Assembly (NCBI RefSeq): GCF_000006445.2
Contig: NC_006048.2
Span: 496,001-560,000, forward strand
Origin: Debaryomyces hansenii CBS767
Lineage: Eukaryota; Ascomycota; Pichiomycetes; Serinales; Debaryomycetaceae
Direction: 5' to 3'
Length of the DNA: 64,000 nucleotides
Below are positions 40,753 through 52,121 of this stretch, piece by piece. Under the pieces are notes generated by a model. That model saw only the letters and a program-made list of their open reading frames with translations, was not told the origin of the DNA and did not search any database. The number at the start of each line of letters is the position of its first letter. Position 1 is the stretch's first letter. The translations under genes were made by a program, and so were the position numbers.

Positions 40753-41337
40753 ATGGAGACAGCAGATTTTAAGAGAGCAGCAAACAAAGGTATCGAACCA
40801 CAACATGAGAACAGCGACATTGCTTCTTTATCGACGCTAGGGATGAGAATAAGGAAATCGGTCGCAGATGGTTATAACGTACCATCTAACAAGTATAATG
40901 GATATAATGCATATGACCGTATGGGATATACTAGTCATGGAGAATATGGGAGAGTTGAACCCAAGGCCATTGGAATATTCGGGGGTAACCAGGATGGAAG
41001 CAATATAGATTATGAACCGGCCAGAGTCCCATTACCTACCCATATGAGTCAACCACCGGCATTGACTAACGTTGGATCTACTATCGGAACATGTTCGAAT
41101 TTGTCTGAATGGGAAAACAATTATGCAAGCCATGCGCCGGCTATCAGCACATTGGGAGTCTTTGACCAGGGCGCAAAGGGAAAGAGAAAGTTCGACGACA
41201 TTGATGAGGATGCAGTTGCATACGGCAGCGGTGCTGGTGCTAGTCCTGGTGCGATCTCCACCAATACGACCTATGATATGGGTACAGAATATTACCGGGC
41301 AAAATATGGCGAGTTAAAGTTCGACGAAGACTTCTAA
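40753..41337 (+). CDS. Small ribonucleotide reductase regulator (HUG-domain, Dif1/Spd1/Sml1 type)
   Basis: 194 residues, mostly disordered. Residues 26-41 (LSTLGMRIRKSVADGY) match the HUG motif of the Dif1/Spd1 group, which controls ribonucleotide reductase by directing the small subunit to the nucleus or by inhibition. Two further short blocks are SEWENNYASHAPAI (about 118-131) and KRKFDDIDED (about 143-152). The last residues, LKFDEDF, resemble the C-terminal peptide by which R2 subunits dock on R1 (FTLDADF-type). It may act on R1 as well as R2. The motif match is short, but its position and context are convincing. Promoter with an SCB-type element. Confidence 0.65.
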   Translation: METADFKRAANKGIEPQHENSDIASLSTLGMRIRKSVADGYNVPSNKYNGYNAYDRMGYTSHGEYGRVEPKAIGIFGGNQDGSNIDYEPARVPLPTHMSQPPALTNVGSTIGTCSNLSEWENNYASHAPAISTLGVFDQGAKGKRKFDDIDEDAVAYGSGAGASPGAISTNTTYDMGTEYYRAKYGELKFDEDF

Positions 41338-41803
41338 AGCCTACATGCATCCCATTCAGTTCATTTTGTAAATTAAGTTGAAATACGTTATTTAGCTACG
41401 ATTATGTATATGTTGTTAACGGAGTGATATCCAATAGCCTATCGAAAATGATCATGTAGTCTCCAGAGAACTCTGAGAGTCCTTACACTCTAGCTTGAGT
41501 TTTTAAATAATTCCAATTACGCTAGATGTCAATAATGTTACTATCTTGATTAGTATATTATGGCTCTGTCGTAATAAGTCTTAGCAGATGCAGTTACCTC
41601 TACAGTATTAAACCTATGTGTTATATACAGGATGGATCTATTCCGCTGATTTAATGTAAAATTTGATACTGAATAGCAAATAACTGTTCCTCTATCTATT
41701 AATACACATATTTAAAAACGAAAGATAGTAGTATTGTTTACATTCTAAAAATATTTTTGAAGGGAGATATAGTTATGGGAAAAAAGCTTGCTATTTGGTG
41801 AAA
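41338..41803. other. Intergenic region, nothing recognised
   Basis: 466 bp, AT-rich; no RNA gene or factor site recognised. Confidence 0.5.
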
Positions 41804-43672
41804 ATGATGTTTAATAATATAGGGTATCATTTTTTACTACCCTTTAGAAATCTCACAGCTCAAGCAAGATTTCTACAAATAATAAGGCTTTTCACATGTA
41901 TTGCCGCATTAACATTTATCATCGCAACATTAATAGGCTCCCTTGCTAATAGGAATATATATATTGCAAGAATTAATTGTGCCCGTTTAGATGTTGCTCG
42001 TGGTTTATATAATAGTTTGAGGAGCTCCGTGTCTTTATCCTCAAGTATTCTTGGCGATTCAGAGGATAATGTGCTACCTGTTGATTCATCGTTAACTAAT
42101 TCCGAAATAGCAGTGCTAACCTCATATGCTGAAAATCAAGTTGCTGATGCTCCCCAATACATTGTTACCTCCTTATGGAGCTGGTGCTATGGTAATTATA
42201 ACATCACACAACACATGGACAGACATGGTGTTGTTCATATATCCAAGCATAACGATGTCCTTACTTGCTCAAAATCGACGAAGAGGTATATTTTTGATTA
42301 CAAGGATGAATTAGAATTGATAGGTTTACAGAGCATTTTAGCATACGCATACCAGTCTTCGGATTTGAATGATAAAAAATACGAAGAGACAATAGCCAAA
42401 AGAAATAATAAATACAAATTAGTTCCATCCGGCTTGATATTTGGAGCTAGTTCCCAGCTAGTTATATTAATATTCGGCTATATTTTATACAGTAATAGGG
42501 GCCCGGAGCAAAGCCTCAATAAAATTCCTGTTTTTGTGATGAATATTATAGCTTTAATATCTGTTGCATCATTTCTAAGTTTAGCTGTATCCAGTAGTCT
42601 TGTGACTAATTTATTGATCGAAATTAGAGGTGAAATTAAATCTAATTTGGGGGATTATGGAATTGCGTTACATTTTGGCGATATTTGGTTCCTGTTATTG
42701 TGGTTGTCTTTTACATTTTCATTACTTTCAAGTGTTTCTTGGACTTTCCCTCTATGGTGTGCCAATCCACGGGATTTTGATGAAGAGGAAGATTTTGATG
42801 ATTTCCCTTATGGATCTGATAATATAACTGACAACGAGGAAGCGGGAATGTCTGACTTGAGCGGCCTTAGACGTAATCCAAGTGTTTCAGATAAATATAA
42901 TAGATTCAACAAGACAAGCGCGAATATATCTAGTGGTGTTCAGTACAAAGCATCTGCGGATTTTGGTGCCAAAAATGATAATGATGTTGAAGAAAGAGAC
43001 TTTTCTGATGATGAGGACCATGAATACGAAACTGATTATGTCTATAATGATACGAGTAATAGAAAATACGATGCATATGGTGCTAGAAACGAAGACGAGT
43101 TACGAAAGCTTGGAGAAACATTGTCAAGAAAAATGTCCGTTCGCCGTCTAAACAGAAATCTTTCTAAGAAAAGCCGTAAGTCATACCTCCGTGATGCAAA
43201 TTACCCAATATTTGAAGATGAATCAAGTAACTTATTATATCACGACGTCAATATCAGTAACTCACAGTATCCAATGACCGATTCGATGGCTCACCATTAT
43301 AGAGAAGAGACCTTTGATGGCTACGTAAATAGTCACAAGCCAACTACAAGTGCCAGCACTATGTCTCTTGGAACGTCGAAAATCCTAACTAGTCATATTA
43401 ATAAAGTTAGAGAAGAGGGTAATAATACGCCTACTCGTAATGCATCAGATAAGTCTGTTGATAGAAGAAAGAATAATAAAGAACAAGATACAAATTTTAG
43501 GTCTAATTCACTACAAGAGAGACATTTCCAGCATAATACTAGGAACAATCCATTTTTACAGAGTGATACACTTGAATCATTAGAGAACAAAAGAAACTCT
43601 ACAGGTGATTCATTTTTGAATTTTGACGAAATGGAAATCCTAGACAACAACAATTATATAAATAGACTTTAA
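41804..43672 (+). CDS. Four-TM claudin-like membrane protein (Ecm7-like)
   Basis: 622 residues from the ATG at 41804 (an upstream in-frame stretch lacks ATG). TM1 (LFTCIAALTFIIATLIGSL, about 28-46) is followed by an extracytosolic loop of about 160 residues. The loop contains SLWSWCYGNYN and LTCSKSTKRYIFDYKDEL. Then come three helices (about 210-225, 243-265, 290-312) and a long disordered cytosolic tail rich in Ser, Asn and Asp. Such a W-x-W-C loop and topology fit the fungal PMP22/claudin group, of which Ecm7 (Ca2+ uptake during pheromone response) is one. The Ecm7 name is tentative. Confidence 0.55.
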   Translation: MMFNNIGYHFLLPFRNLTAQARFLQIIRLFTCIAALTFIIATLIGSLANRNIYIARINCARLDVARGLYNSLRSSVSLSSSILGDSEDNVLPVDSSLTNSEIAVLTSYAENQVADAPQYIVTSLWSWCYGNYNITQHMDRHGVVHISKHNDVLTCSKSTKRYIFDYKDELELIGLQSILAYAYQSSDLNDKKYEETIAKRNNKYKLVPSGLIFGASSQLVILIFGYILYSNRGPEQSLNKIPVFVMNIIALISVASFLSLAVSSSLVTNLLIEIRGEIKSNLGDYGIALHFGDIWFLLLWLSFTFSLLSSVSWTFPLWCANPRDFDEEEDFDDFPYGSDNITDNEEAGMSDLSGLRRNPSVSDKYNRFNKTSANISSGVQYKASADFGAKNDNDVEERDFSDDEDHEYETDYVYNDTSNRKYDAYGARNEDELRKLGETLSRKMSVRRLNRNLSKKSRKSYLRDANYPIFEDESSNLLYHDVNISNSQYPMTDSMAHHYREETFDGYVNSHKPTTSASTMSLGTSKILTSHINKVREEGNNTPTRNASDKSVDRRKNNKEQDTNFRSNSLQERHFQHNTRNNPFLQSDTLESLENKRNSTGDSFLNFDEMEILDNNNYINRL

Positions 43673-43881
43673 TCAAGACTAAGCCAATATTCACTCTTCA
43701 TCAGAATCCTTTGTAGTCTATTCTACAAAAACCGTTTTGAACAATAGTTCCTTCACATAGGATCATCAATATTTACATTCGGAATTTTTTGTGCGCTTTA
43801 ATTTGCATTAAATGTTTATGTTTGTGAGTTAAGACAGTTGATAAAAGCATACCTTACTTTATTACAGCCATAGATGCAAAT

Positions 43882-45132
43882 ATGATATACGATAGGTCCC
43901 AGGATTCAGAAAACTCTCATTCTAGTCTCTTTGACAGCTCCAATTCCACTTTGAATATCTCGGAGAAACAGATAGAACTTCAAGACTTTAACTTGGGCGA
44001 TTGTTTACCTGAAGCAGAGCATATGGACAAGGATGAAATATCTCCTTCATTCCGTTTAGGTCTACAAAATTACGAAGATACAGTAAATTCTTCATTGATG
44101 GGGCAATACTCGAACTCAAACGATGGCTTTCCTTCGGAAGAAGAGCCAATAGGCACTTTAAGTATGAGGACCGGAACCATGAATTTTGCCAAATCCATTT
44201 GGAGGATGTTTTGTATTGCAATTATATTGCAAGTGTTCTTAGGTTTTTCATATATGATGTTTCTTCCTCAATTCTCCCTTCAGTTTAGAGATGATTCGCC
44301 AGAAGCTCGAAGATTGTTGTCAAGTATCTCGGAAGGATTAAAAATGATATCTTACCTCGCCAAGGACTTAAGTGTGACTTTAAATGATAATAGCAATATC
44401 TTGAATGATATAAATTACATTGATACCATAGACACATTTTCAGACAATTATATTTATCAATTCAACGCAATTCAATACTGTAAATATAATACAGTTAACA
44501 CTACTACAGAATGCATATCTACGAATGGATTAGATATCTTTACTAGTCTAGTAACAGATATTGGTCTACAGTTAGGAAATGTATCCAAAGCAGAGGATCC
44601 CGGCAAGCTTGCGACGTCATTGGTGACTACTTATTCTAATTTGGTTGACTCGCTTGACGAAATGAGAGATAGTAACACAAGTCACACGTTTGCTTTGGCT
44701 CCTATAGACTTGAAAACTATCAAAATAGCTCACGGTCTCAAAAAGTCTCAGAAGTATGGGAAAATGATGTCATATTTAGCGTCACCTGTTAATTTCATGC
44801 ATCCTATAATATGGATGATACTCGGTTTATCATGTTTGGCATTGTCTGGTACAAGTAAATTTGCAATCTTTAATCAAAGGAATTTATTTGGTTATTCTAT
44901 CATTATATTGGTATTCTTGGTTCTTTGCTTCGGAATCACTCTCTTTAATTGGGCAGCTACTACATGGTACTTTTACCGGATTCATGGCCAGATGAATAAA
45001 GTGAATATAGCTCAATTCAAGTTGGGTACTGGGTTCATTATTCTAACATCGTGTGTTTCCCTTTATGCTGTATTATTGTACCAACTTACACAAATCTTAC
45101 GTAGCAAAAATAGCATATATAATTTTAGTTAA
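43882..45132 (+). CDS. SMA2: Spore membrane assembly protein Sma2
   Basis: 416 residues. The N-terminal 105 residues are hydrophilic and absent from S. cerevisiae Sma2 (369 aa). TM1 is about 112-132. The luminal loop has the family blocks LKMISYLAKDL, IQYCKYN with a second Cys (TECIS), LDIFTSLVTDIGLQLGNVS and LATSLVTTYSNLVDSL, all matching Sma2. Three more TM helices follow (about 310-325, 338-360, 378-398). Sma2 helps the prospore membrane extend during sporulation. A tiny upstream frame (ATG CAA ATA TGA) overlaps the start region. Confidence 0.8.
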   Translation: MIYDRSQDSENSHSSLFDSSNSTLNISEKQIELQDFNLGDCLPEAEHMDKDEISPSFRLGLQNYEDTVNSSLMGQYSNSNDGFPSEEEPIGTLSMRTGTMNFAKSIWRMFCIAIILQVFLGFSYMMFLPQFSLQFRDDSPEARRLLSSISEGLKMISYLAKDLSVTLNDNSNILNDINYIDTIDTFSDNYIYQFNAIQYCKYNTVNTTTECISTNGLDIFTSLVTDIGLQLGNVSKAEDPGKLATSLVTTYSNLVDSLDEMRDSNTSHTFALAPIDLKTIKIAHGLKKSQKYGKMMSYLASPVNFMHPIIWMILGLSCLALSGTSKFAIFNQRNLFGYSIIILVFLVLCFGITLFNWAATTWYFYRIHGQMNKVNIAQFKLGTGFIILTSCVSLYAVLLYQLTQILRSKNSIYNFS

Positions 45133-45485
45133 TATTACTATACTAGCTTTTTATTTCGTAGTGCGACTCAATTTTTTGCGGCCATTTGCTTTTCTAGTGG
45201 CTTCTCAAGCTAATACAATATTATAGTAACAATAAAGAAGATATAAAGAAGTTTTAATTCCTAATCTCCTATAAATTGGGGGATTTCATAGTGTTTGTAT
45301 AATTTTTTTATTTTTGTCAATTTTTTCAATTTGGTATAAATTTTGGATTTAATGCAATTATCGAAAAATATTATAAATTAGCTAATTAATTATAGTATAC
45401 TTTGTCATCTAAATTTACAAAATATTTTCCGTGCCTTTACAGTTCATTTATTTTTTTGTTATATAATAGTATTATTAAAACCTAC
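45133..45485. other. Convergent 3' region of SMA2 and MET17
   Basis: Very AT-rich terminator region (T-rich stretches at 45300-45330 and 45449-45461). No gene. Confidence 0.6.
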
Positions 45486-47171
<1,686 letters not shown>

Positions 47172-48026
47172 ATGACCAAAGAGTACAAACAGTGTAAGGG
47201 GATCACATCCAAAGGGATACAATGCAAAATAAATGCTCCTGATGGATATTGTCATTATCATATAGGGCAATGTGGAAAGGGGAAAAAAATAAATTCAAGC
47301 CCGGCGAACGTTAGATCAATCGATGGGAAAGGAAGAGAAATTATACACGGGAGTCCAATATCACGAGGTACAAGCCCCACAAAGCAGACAGAGAAAATTG
47401 GCTACATATATGTCTATACATTAACTCGATTATTGAGCAATAATGATAAGAATTGGTCTCTTAAAGTTAGGAACTTGCCTAACGTGTCCAGTAAACACAG
47501 AGATACTTGGGTTCCATTTAAGTCGGAAAAATCCCCTTACATGCTCATCAAAGTCGGAATGACTACGCAAACTGTACAGCGCCGGTTAAGACAATGGCAA
47601 GACAAATGCCACCATGAGTTGACGTGCTTGCATCCACAGAAAAAGATTGAATCGTCTAATAAACTTGATCTGATAATTCACAGATTTAAAGGCTTATCCA
47701 TAAAAAAGGAGCGGGGGAAATTTCGAACATACGATGGCGACCAATTCGGGTTTCTTTGTCCTAGGGGCGTAAATGTAGCCGAATCTGAGATTCATAAAAT
47801 GCTTATTGCGAAGTATGGAAGTGGAGACGTTTATTGCACTGGATGTAAAGAAAACTCGCCAATTGAAAATAGTTCAAAATTGAAAACACTTAAAGAAAGA
47901 CTACATACTAAGGATCCCTTTCGAAATGGGTATAATATTCATGTTGAATGGTTTTTAATACCCAAGAAAGATCTCGATACAGTTTATCAATTAATAGATA
48001 TGGTATGCTCTAAATACTACAACTAA
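47172..48026 (+). CDS. GIY-YIG-fold (T5orf172/DUF1766) protein with small Cys/His finger
   Basis: 284 residues from the ATG at 47172; the frame is open upstream without ATG. Residues 6-30 form a Cys/His motif (C-x3-T-x2-G-x2-C-x7-C-x2-H) of the kind often fused to nucleases. The T5orf172 domain begins with GYIYVYTLTRLL, has KVGMTTQTVQRRLRQWQ in place of the second GIY-YIG strand and helix, then VAESEIHKML, and ends with HVEWFLI. These are the GIY-YIG equivalents (Tyr, Gly, Arg, Glu). The domain occurs in phages and in a fungal family including S. pombe Mug113. It could cut or bind DNA; no biochemical role is known to me. Codon use looks native. Confidence 0.7.
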   Translation: MTKEYKQCKGITSKGIQCKINAPDGYCHYHIGQCGKGKKINSSPANVRSIDGKGREIIHGSPISRGTSPTKQTEKIGYIYVYTLTRLLSNNDKNWSLKVRNLPNVSSKHRDTWVPFKSEKSPYMLIKVGMTTQTVQRRLRQWQDKCHHELTCLHPQKKIESSNKLDLIIHRFKGLSIKKERGKFRTYDGDQFGFLCPRGVNVAESEIHKMLIAKYGSGDVYCTGCKENSPIENSSKLKTLKERLHTKDPFRNGYNIHVEWFLIPKKDLDTVYQLIDMVCSKYYN

Positions 48027-48120
48027 CTCGTATATAAAAAACTTTTATTTTAGAATAATACACTAACACTAACTATTTCGAAGTAAGAACTCAAACGTAA
48101 AAAAGATACCACGAAAGGAT

Positions 48121-49872
48121 CTAAGTGTTCATATAAGTAGATGGATCAACACCTTCTTCTGGGAACTCAGTAATTTTAACATCGAATCTAGATTGAATTT
48201 TTTCTAAGACTTCTTCGTCATCCTTGGTCGAAACTAATGAAACAGCTAAACCTTTAGTACCGAATCTACCAGCTCTACCAACTCTGTGTAAGTACTGGTC
48301 AGCTTCGTTTGGTAAATCGTAGTTAATGGCCAAGTTAATTCTTTCGATATCAATACCTCTACCAAAGACATCAGTAGAAACACAGATACGCTTGTTGAAT
48401 TCCTTGAAAGACTTGTATCTTTCAATTCTTTCCTCTTGTGGTAAACCGGAATGAACAGCAATAGATGGGAAATTAGAAGAACATAATAATTTGTTTAATT
48501 CATTAGCTCTCTGGGTAGATCTGACAAAGATAATGACTTGATTGAATTCTAAAGAATCTAACAAATCAGACAACTTTCTATTCTTTTCCTTTTCATCTAA
48601 CTTAATATAGTATTGCTGTAAACCGTGTAAGGTCAACTTAGCTTCATCATCAACATAAATTTCCAATGGGTTTTGCATAAATTTCTTACAAACTGGACGG
48701 ATTTCTTGAGATAAAGTAGCAGAGAACATCATAACTTGTTTTTGGTGAGGAGTGTTACGGAAAATGTCTTGAACGTCTCTTCTCATGTCAACAGCTTCCA
48801 AAACTTTGTCACATTCATCAATAACAAAAGACTTGATGTTGTTTAAACGAATGGACTTTTCGGTGACTAAAGCGTGTAATCTACCAGGAGTAGCAACGAC
48901 AATATGAGGACAAGTATCTTTGTTCTTCAATTTTTCTAAATCTCTGGTAATTGGGGTACCACCGTAGAAAACTTCAGTCTTAACATCTGGCATATATTTA
49001 GAAAAACGGGCATATTCGTTACGGATTTGGTAAGCCAATTCTCTAGTGTGACAGATAACCAAAGTAGAAATTTCACCTGGAACTGGGTCTAATTGCTGTA
49101 AGGTAGATAAAACGAAAACTGCAGTCTTACCTAAACCAGACTTGGCTTGACATAAAACGTCAGTACCTAAAATAGATTGTGGGATACAAACTTGTTGAAC
49201 TATAATAAATTTTGTTAGTTTAAATGCTTAAATACTCAAAGAATTTAAAATGGAATGATGATGCTAGACATGCAACGTTAAATTCGTTCTTCTTTGACCA
49301 AAGTATGGATAGCGTTGAGGCTGCTCTGATTATGCATCCTACCACTATTCATCGATTATTACTTTTTCTTGGGTTTACACTTTGCAACCCAATTTAGTCT
49401 TCTAACTGTTAGTTCAAAACACTAATCAGTCAATTTTTAGTTATATCATCCTTATCAATTAAGATAGCGATGCTAATGCTAGGAATCCGATACAAGTCAT
49501 ACATGGCTTCATTCGATTTTTTCAGCGCTAATAAATGCCCGAATCTAATGCATTACAATAGTGAAGAAGAATGCAATTTAACGTAAATGTCAACCATACC
49601 ACGCCATCTCATTTCTTTATTTAGATGAAAATCAATTACGAACCTTCTGAAGGATGTTCGAAACCACAGTCTCCAATGGCTCTCAATAATTCTGGTTTCA
49701 ATAAGAAATCTCTGAAACCAGTGGCATGAATACCAACATAAGAACCCTTTTTATCAGCTTCTTTGTCGTTGGCGCCTTCACCAGCAGCAGCACTTGGTGC
49801 TGTGGTGGTTGGGACGGCGATTTCTTCAGAATCCGAGTAGTCTAATAACTCTTCTTGTCCTTCGTGTGACAT
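48121..49872 (-). CDS. SUB2: DECD-box RNA helicase Sub2 (UAP56), spliced
   Basis: Exon 1 is 49644-49872 and exon 2 is 48121-49199; the intron is 444 nt (49200-49643). The join (GAA G|TT CAA) gives [17 protein letters not shown], exactly the family sequence, and a 435-residue protein (446 in S. cerevisiae). Motifs: Q motif region [15 protein letters not shown], Walker [29 protein letters not shown] and [10 protein letters not shown]. Sub2 loads Yra1 in TREX for mRNA export and also acts in splicing. The 5' splice site reads GTTCGT, which departs twice from GTATGT. The branch AACTAAC is at 49214-49220. Confidence 0.95.
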
Positions 49873-50108
49873 TATTTAGATTGATTTATTGATATATTAG
49901 TATCAATTAAACGTAACCGCTAAGTATTGTTAGTTGTTAATTGTTTAATTGTTGACTTTCGTGGCAGACTTGACGTGTACTTGTCAAATAAATAATTCGG
50001 TTATAACACTACTGATAATTCCTCAATGCATCCTGGAACTATCGATGTCAGTTAGAGAAGAAATAGTTGAACAGGCTAACGGTATTTTCACATAGGACAT
50101 ATTACAGA

Positions 50109-50534
50109 ATGTTAAGACTCAGTTTTTGTAAGATCCGTAGCATTTCCGCAAAAAGTGTTCCAATTTCCAGGAACATAGCATTCAGATACCTTGCAGCTGC
50201 TAAAAGACCTATCGTATACCAAAGAACATATGCGTCTTCCTCCAAGCCAGACGATGTACTGGAGGAGGCCCAAAGAGTTGGCAATCTTATCAATGTATTC
50301 AGACAAAATCCAGAAATAAGATCTTTATTGGATGACTTTCAAAATTTATTGGCTGAGAAAGGTCTTCAACCAGACGGCAAACAACCCACGATGTTTCAAA
50401 TGATGAAAATCTTGGCTGATAAGGACGTGAAGGCATCATTATTAAAGCTTAAAGAGGCGTTAGATGGGGCTAATATTCAACTTACGCAAGAGGATCTTAA
50501 TGCATTCATGAACCTCTATGGGTTGAAAAAATAG
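50109..50534 (+). CDS. Small mitochondrial protein of unknown function
   Basis: 141 residues from the ATG at 50109. The N-terminus is basic and amphipathic with no acidic residues for about 45 positions (MLRLSFCKIRSISAKSVPIS...RPIVYQRTYASSS), a clear mitochondrial presequence. The mature part is helical (NLINVFRQNPEIRSLLDDFQNLLAEKGL; MFQMMKILADKDVKASLLKLKEALDGA; LTQEDLNAFMNLYGLKK). I do not recognise the family. It is divergent with SUB2, with 236 bp between starts. Confidence 0.75.
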   Translation: MLRLSFCKIRSISAKSVPISRNIAFRYLAAAKRPIVYQRTYASSSKPDDVLEEAQRVGNLINVFRQNPEIRSLLDDFQNLLAEKGLQPDGKQPTMFQMMKILADKDVKASLLKLKEALDGANIQLTQEDLNAFMNLYGLKK

Positions 50535-50615
50535 TAACTACGGAAACAGGTATAGATTTGTATAGTCAATAGAATCCGTATATATTAGAGTATGGAGGAA
50601 AATATATGGATTGGG

Positions 50616-51443
50616 TTATTTCTTTTTAGCAAAGGAGGCGGAAATGTTGGCAGCTTCTTCAACGGCTCTTGCAATACCTCCTCTAACACCAGCATCTTCC
50701 ATTTTTAGTAAGCCACCAATTGTAGTTCCACCAGGAGTACAGATTTTACTTCTTAAAGCAGCAGGATGTTCACCAGTTTCTAAGACCATCTTTGCAGTAC
50801 CTTCCATAACTTTAGCGGCGGATTCCTTCGCAACAGCATATGGAAGCCCCATTCTAACACCACCATCAACCAATGCTTCCATAATCAACAAGCAGAAAGC
50901 AGGTCCAGAACCGACTAATGCAGTGGCCGCATCCATGTTCTTTTCTGGCAATTTCATGGCCTTTCCAACTGGATCAATCAACTTCATGACCAAATCAGAG
51001 TACTTAGACTCAGCTTCGTCCGAGAATGAAACAACAGCCATACCACAACCAAACTGAGCTGGAGTATTGGTCATAACCTTGGCAACATAAGGTGACATAA
51101 TGCTCAATTCTTCAATTGTGGTACCAGCTAATAACGAAATAATCAATTGATCACCACTTAACGAGCCTTTGACCTGTTCGTAAACATCCTTGAACATAAA
51201 TGGTTTACATCCCAAAATCACAATATCTGCTTTTGAAACAGCCTTATTGTTCGACTCTGACCCATATGAGGTTTCTATTACGTCGCTATCTAATTTTGAT
51301 TTTAATTCGGTCGACAGTTTTTCTGAATTGGTACAGCATATAATCTTTGATGGGTATGGCTCAAACTTGGCTTTGAGAATAGCTGAAGTAACAGCAGTAC
51401 CCATAACACCACATCCTAACACAGCAATAGTATAATCTTCCAT
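50616..51443 (-). CDS. PRO3: Pyrroline-5-carboxylate reductase
   Basis: 275 residues, with an NAD(P)-binding start YTIAVLGCGVMGTAVTSAIL and the family signature in the C-terminal part (MDAATALVGSGPAFCLLIMEALVDGGVRMGLPYAVA, then HPAALRSKICTPGGTTIGGL). It reduces pyrroline-5-carboxylate to proline in the cytosol, the last step of proline synthesis and also of arginine breakdown through CAR2. Confidence 0.97.
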   Translation of the reverse strand: MEDYTIAVLGCGVMGTAVTSAILKAKFEPYPSKIICCTNSEKLSTELKSKLDSDVIETSYGSESNNKAVSKADIVILGCKPFMFKDVYEQVKGSLSGDQLIISLLAGTTIEELSIMSPYVAKVMTNTPAQFGCGMAVVSFSDEAESKYSDLVMKLIDPVGKAMKLPEKNMDAATALVGSGPAFCLLIMEALVDGGVRMGLPYAVAKESAAKVMEGTAKMVLETGEHPAALRSKICTPGGTTIGGLLKMEDAGVRGGIARAVEEAANISASFAKKK

Positions 51444-52121
51444 ATTTGACTTTCAATTGTTCCAAACGTCAATAATTTAGAGAAGTACAATTTTCATTTC
51501 TATTATCACCAATTCTCATATTTCGATAGTCGCTTGCAAATTCCGTTTACGTCTCAGATACACATAATTTTTTATGCCTACAACGCTTTAAATATACGCT
51601 ACAACACCATACACACTTAAGACCACTATCTAGTTATCAACTTTATTGACATTAACCAATTTCATATGTTATTGGCTGAATTATAGAAGCATATTGAAAT
51701 TCAATAGGGGCACACAACGCACTCAGTACGCATTTACCGAATTTCTTGAACCTGGCGAAATGAAGATAATTCAATGTAGGTACTTTGTTTCATCTAAAGT
51801 TGCTGCATTAAGTAATTTGTTTATTCAGATATACGTATCACACACTGCATAAGCTATAGATTAGAGCTTCATTATTATTGTAATTTCGGATTTGAAGTTG
51901 CAGGATATAATCGAATTAAAAACTGTTCATTGCTTTATCAGGTTACAGTGCGATTACCGATATTATTAGACAGTTTTAGCTTTTCATAGGATTTGCAGTA
52001 AAACTACTGAAATTGACTAATAGTAGGAGAAAATACATCTCTAGAACATAGAGAAAATAAGGTCTTTTTTTTCTGTTGAAAAAAAATTGGAATTTGCTAA
52101 GAAAATTGTAATTTAAAGCCG
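51444..52121. other. Divergent promoter PRO3 / JHD2
   Basis: 678 bp. A 68-codon frame (51646-51852) lacks protein-like features. A run of A and T residues (52063-52087) precedes JHD2. No RNA gene recognised. Confidence 0.5.

Noticed and set aside
47172..48026. GIY-YIG protein as part of a mobile intron or homing element
   Set aside because: It is an independent gene with its own promoter region; no repeats, target duplication or split host gene is visible.
49255..49329. C/D snoRNA-like boxes (ATGATGA and CTGA) antisense to the SUB2 intron
   Set aside because: No terminal stem and no convincing guide sequence; wrong strand for an intronic snoRNA.
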